Of a stretch of DNA of 7,092 nucleotides, positions 5,712-7,092 are shown piece after piece. The notes beneath the pieces were generated by a model that saw only the letters and a list, made by a program, of their open reading frames with translations, did not search any database and was not told the origin of the DNA. Position 1 is the first letter of the stretch. Every line of letters starts with the position of its first letter. A program made the position numbers and the translations under genes. The DNA is taken from positions 1 through 7,092 of the forward strand of contig CAXUEL010000176.1 of the NCBI GenBank assembly GCA_964249915.1, read 5' to 3'. The DNA comes from Lichenicola sp964249915. Lineage in GTDB: Bacteria > Pseudomonadota > Alphaproteobacteria > Acetobacterales > Acetobacteraceae.

Positions 5712-6992
5712 TTATGCCCACTCCCCCGCGCGCATCAGCGGCGTGCGCGCGCCGTCCCGGGCGATGCCGTCGACGTCGATGGCGCCGGAGCCGATCATCC
5801 AGTCGATGTGGATCAGGCTGGTGTTGGCGCCGCGTGCGGCGAGCGTGCCGGGATCCTGGCCGGCCGAGCCGCGCAGGCACTTGGTGTAGGCCTGGCCCAG
5901 CGCGATGTGGCTGGCGGCGTTCTCGTCGAACAGGGTGTTCTGGAACAGCACGCCGCTCTGCGAGATCGGCGAGGAATGCGGCACCAGCGCCACCTCGCCG
6001 AGGCGGGACGCACCCTCGTCGGTACCCAGCACGCGGGTCAGCACGTGCTCGCCGCGGGCGGCGTGGGCCTCGACGATGCGGCCGCCCTCGAAGCGCACCG
6101 CGATGTCCTCGATCAGGGTGCCCTGGTAGGACAGCGGCTTGGTGGAGCGCACGGTGCCGTCCACGCGCGCGCAATGCGGGGTGGTGAACACCTCCTCGGT
6201 CGGGATGTTCGGGTTGCAGACGATGCCGTTGGCCGCGCGCTCCGCGCCGCCGGCCCAAAGGTGGCCGTCGGCCAGCCCGACGGTGAGGTCGGTGCCCGGC
6301 CCCCGGAAGTGCAGCGAGGCGAAGTCCTGTTCGTTCAGGGAGCGGCCGCGCGCGGCGAGGCCCGCGTTGTGCACGGCCCAGTCGGCCAGCGGGTCGGCGC
6401 CGTCGATGCGGGAGGCGGCGAAGATCGCGTCCCACAGCCGCTCCACCGCGTCCGCTTCCGGCAGGCCGGGGAACACCGTGCGGGCCCAGGCCGGGGTGGC
6501 GCAGGCGACGATGTTCCAGTTGATGGCAAACGTGGTGATCAGCTCCAGCGAGGGGCGGTTGGCGCGGGACGCGGCGCGGCTGGCCCGGGACACCTTGTCC
6601 GGGTCCTCGGCGCTGAGCAGGGACGGGTCGTCGCCGCTGATCGCCATCCGGGCGGCGTTGCCGCGGAAGGCGTTGGCGATGCCGTCGGACAGCCAGCCCG
6701 ACGCGACGTCGAACGCCTCGTCGGGAGCATGGCGGAAGCGGGCGAGCCGGCTCTCGTCGTCGGTGTAGAGGGCGGTCACCAGCGGCGAGCCGGCACGGTA
6801 GGCGTGCTCGGTGATGCGCCGCACCAGCGGCACCGCGTCGAGCGGGGCGGTGATCACCAGCTCCTGGCCACGCTGGAGGTTCAGACCGACCCGGACCGCG
6901 GTCTCGGCCAGACGGTCGATGCGGGCGGTGGTGACGGTGGCGCCCAAGCTGGCGGTGTCGCCGTCGTGGTCGCCTGCGGTCTGGATGTCCAT
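5712..6992 (-). CDS. M29-family (thermophilic type) metallo-aminopeptidase
   Basis: A 426-residue cytoplasmic aminopeptidase of the AmpS/AmpT/PepS type, which removes N-terminal residues from peptides with a two-metal centre. The metal and catalytic residues can all be placed: E267 in IPTEEVFTTP (263-272), E333 in GEVALVP, H362 in LFDENAASHIALG, Y369 just after, and H395 and D397 in HIDWMIG. Their spacing agrees with that remembered for the family, with a constant offset. Length is near the usual 410-420. ATG at 6992-6990 has an excellent GAGGAGGG site six bases upstream of its core, so it is preferred over the GTG at 7082 in the same frame, which would add 30 mostly basic residues. No signal peptide is seen. 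The stop is TAA at 5714-5712, followed by a double hairpin, so this gene is probably a separate transcription unit from queE. There is no functional link visible to the que genes. Confidence 0.93.
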   Translation of the reverse strand: MDIQTAGDHDGDTASLGATVTTARIDRLAETAVRVGLNLQRGQELVITAPLDAVPLVRRITEHAYRAGSPLVTALYTDDESRLARFRHAPDEAFDVASGWLSDGIANAFRGNAARMAISGDDPSLLSAEDPDKVSRASRAASRANRPSLELITTFAINWNIVACATPAWARTVFPGLPEADAVERLWDAIFAASRIDGADPLADWAVHNAGLAARGRSLNEQDFASLHFRGPGTDLTVGLADGHLWAGGAERAANGIVCNPNIPTEEVFTTPHCARVDGTVRSTKPLSYQGTLIEDIAVRFEGGRIVEAHAARGEHVLTRVLGTDEGASRLGEVALVPHSSPISQSGVLFQNTLFDENAASHIALGQAYTKCLRGSAGQDPGTLAARGANTSLIHIDWMIGSGAIDVDGIARDGARTPLMRAGEWA

Positions 6993-7092
6993 GGTTGCCC
7001 TCCTCGTTGCCCGGCGAGTGTGGGCACGGGGCGGGCGTACCGCAACGGCGGGGATGCCGATGGTCGAGCTCTGGTAGAGCACGGTCGTGAAG
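6993..7092. other. Upstream region of the aminopeptidase gene, to the window edge
   Basis: It contains the aminopeptidase ribosome binding site and presumably its promoter, which I cannot identify. The minus-strand frame of the aminopeptidase stays open to the window edge. Its first 15 codons from the edge (bases 7091-7047) all end in G or C and read like protein (FTTVLYQSSTIGIPA), after which the codon bias is lost. A small inverted repeat GCTCT-GGT-AGAGC is present near 7069-7081. Confidence 0.45.
6998..7005 (-). promoter_or_regulatory. Ribosome binding site of the aminopeptidase gene
   Basis: GAGGAGGG on the minus strand, with the GGAGG core six bases before the ATG at 6992. It is the strongest Shine-Dalgarno sequence in the window and fixes the start codon of this gene. 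Confidence 0.85.

Noticed and set aside
5436..7092. Long plus-strand open frame beginning with a hydrophobic segment at GTG 5436
   Set aside because: Most of it is antisense to the aminopeptidase gene in the frame that stays open because of G/C-rich codons; no domain is recognisable and it crosses the hairpin cluster.
7040..7092. tRNA-like stretch at the right edge: a GGTAGAGC sequence followed by a possible GAA anticodon
   Set aside because: The D-loop would be only about five bases, no 7-bp acceptor strand precedes it at the right distance, and the rest is outside the window; more likely a chance resemblance.

Overview
The window is about 70% G+C or higher and tightly packed, with strong G/C preference at third codon positions in the real genes. 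It looks like a chromosomal segment of an alphaproteobacterium. A cluster of G/C-rich hairpins at 5618-5702 resembles the intergenic hairpins I remember from Acetobacteraceae, so that family is my best guess; this is inference, since no rRNA or other marker is present.

Layout, left to right. 1-593 (+) is the 3' part of a thiamine-diphosphate decarboxylase, most like benzoylformate decarboxylase. It runs tail-to-tail into 580-1920 (-), an MFS transporter of the metabolite:H+ symporter type, with a 14-bp overlap of the coding ends. 1921-2244 has no gene that I can support. 2245-5366 (-) is one five-gene operon, transcribed right to left: queE, queC, queD, queF and a secreted DUF3108-type protein. 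5367-5711 is intergenic and ends in three consecutive hairpins. 5712-6992 (-) is an M29-family metallo-aminopeptidase with a strong ribosome binding site. The last 100 bases are its upstream region.

How the genes work together. QueD, QueE, QueC and QueF are four consecutive enzymes from 7,8-dihydroneopterin triphosphate to preQ1, the base inserted into tRNA on the way to queuosine. The GTP cyclohydrolase step before them and the tRNA steps after them (Tgt, QueA, QueG/QueH) are not in the window. QueF points to tRNA queuosine rather than to 7-deazaguanine DNA modification. The que genes are spaced by -8 to +16 bp, so they should be co-transcribed and partly translationally coupled. The fifth gene starts 8 bp after queF and has no known role in the pathway. 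The decarboxylase/transporter pair could belong to aromatic 2-oxo acid use, but only by association.

I see no mobile element, CRISPR array, complete tRNA or rRNA, and no clear undescribed system. The points most worth a second look are the DUF3108 gene attached to the preQ1 operon, the unusual long QueD, and the hairpin cluster.
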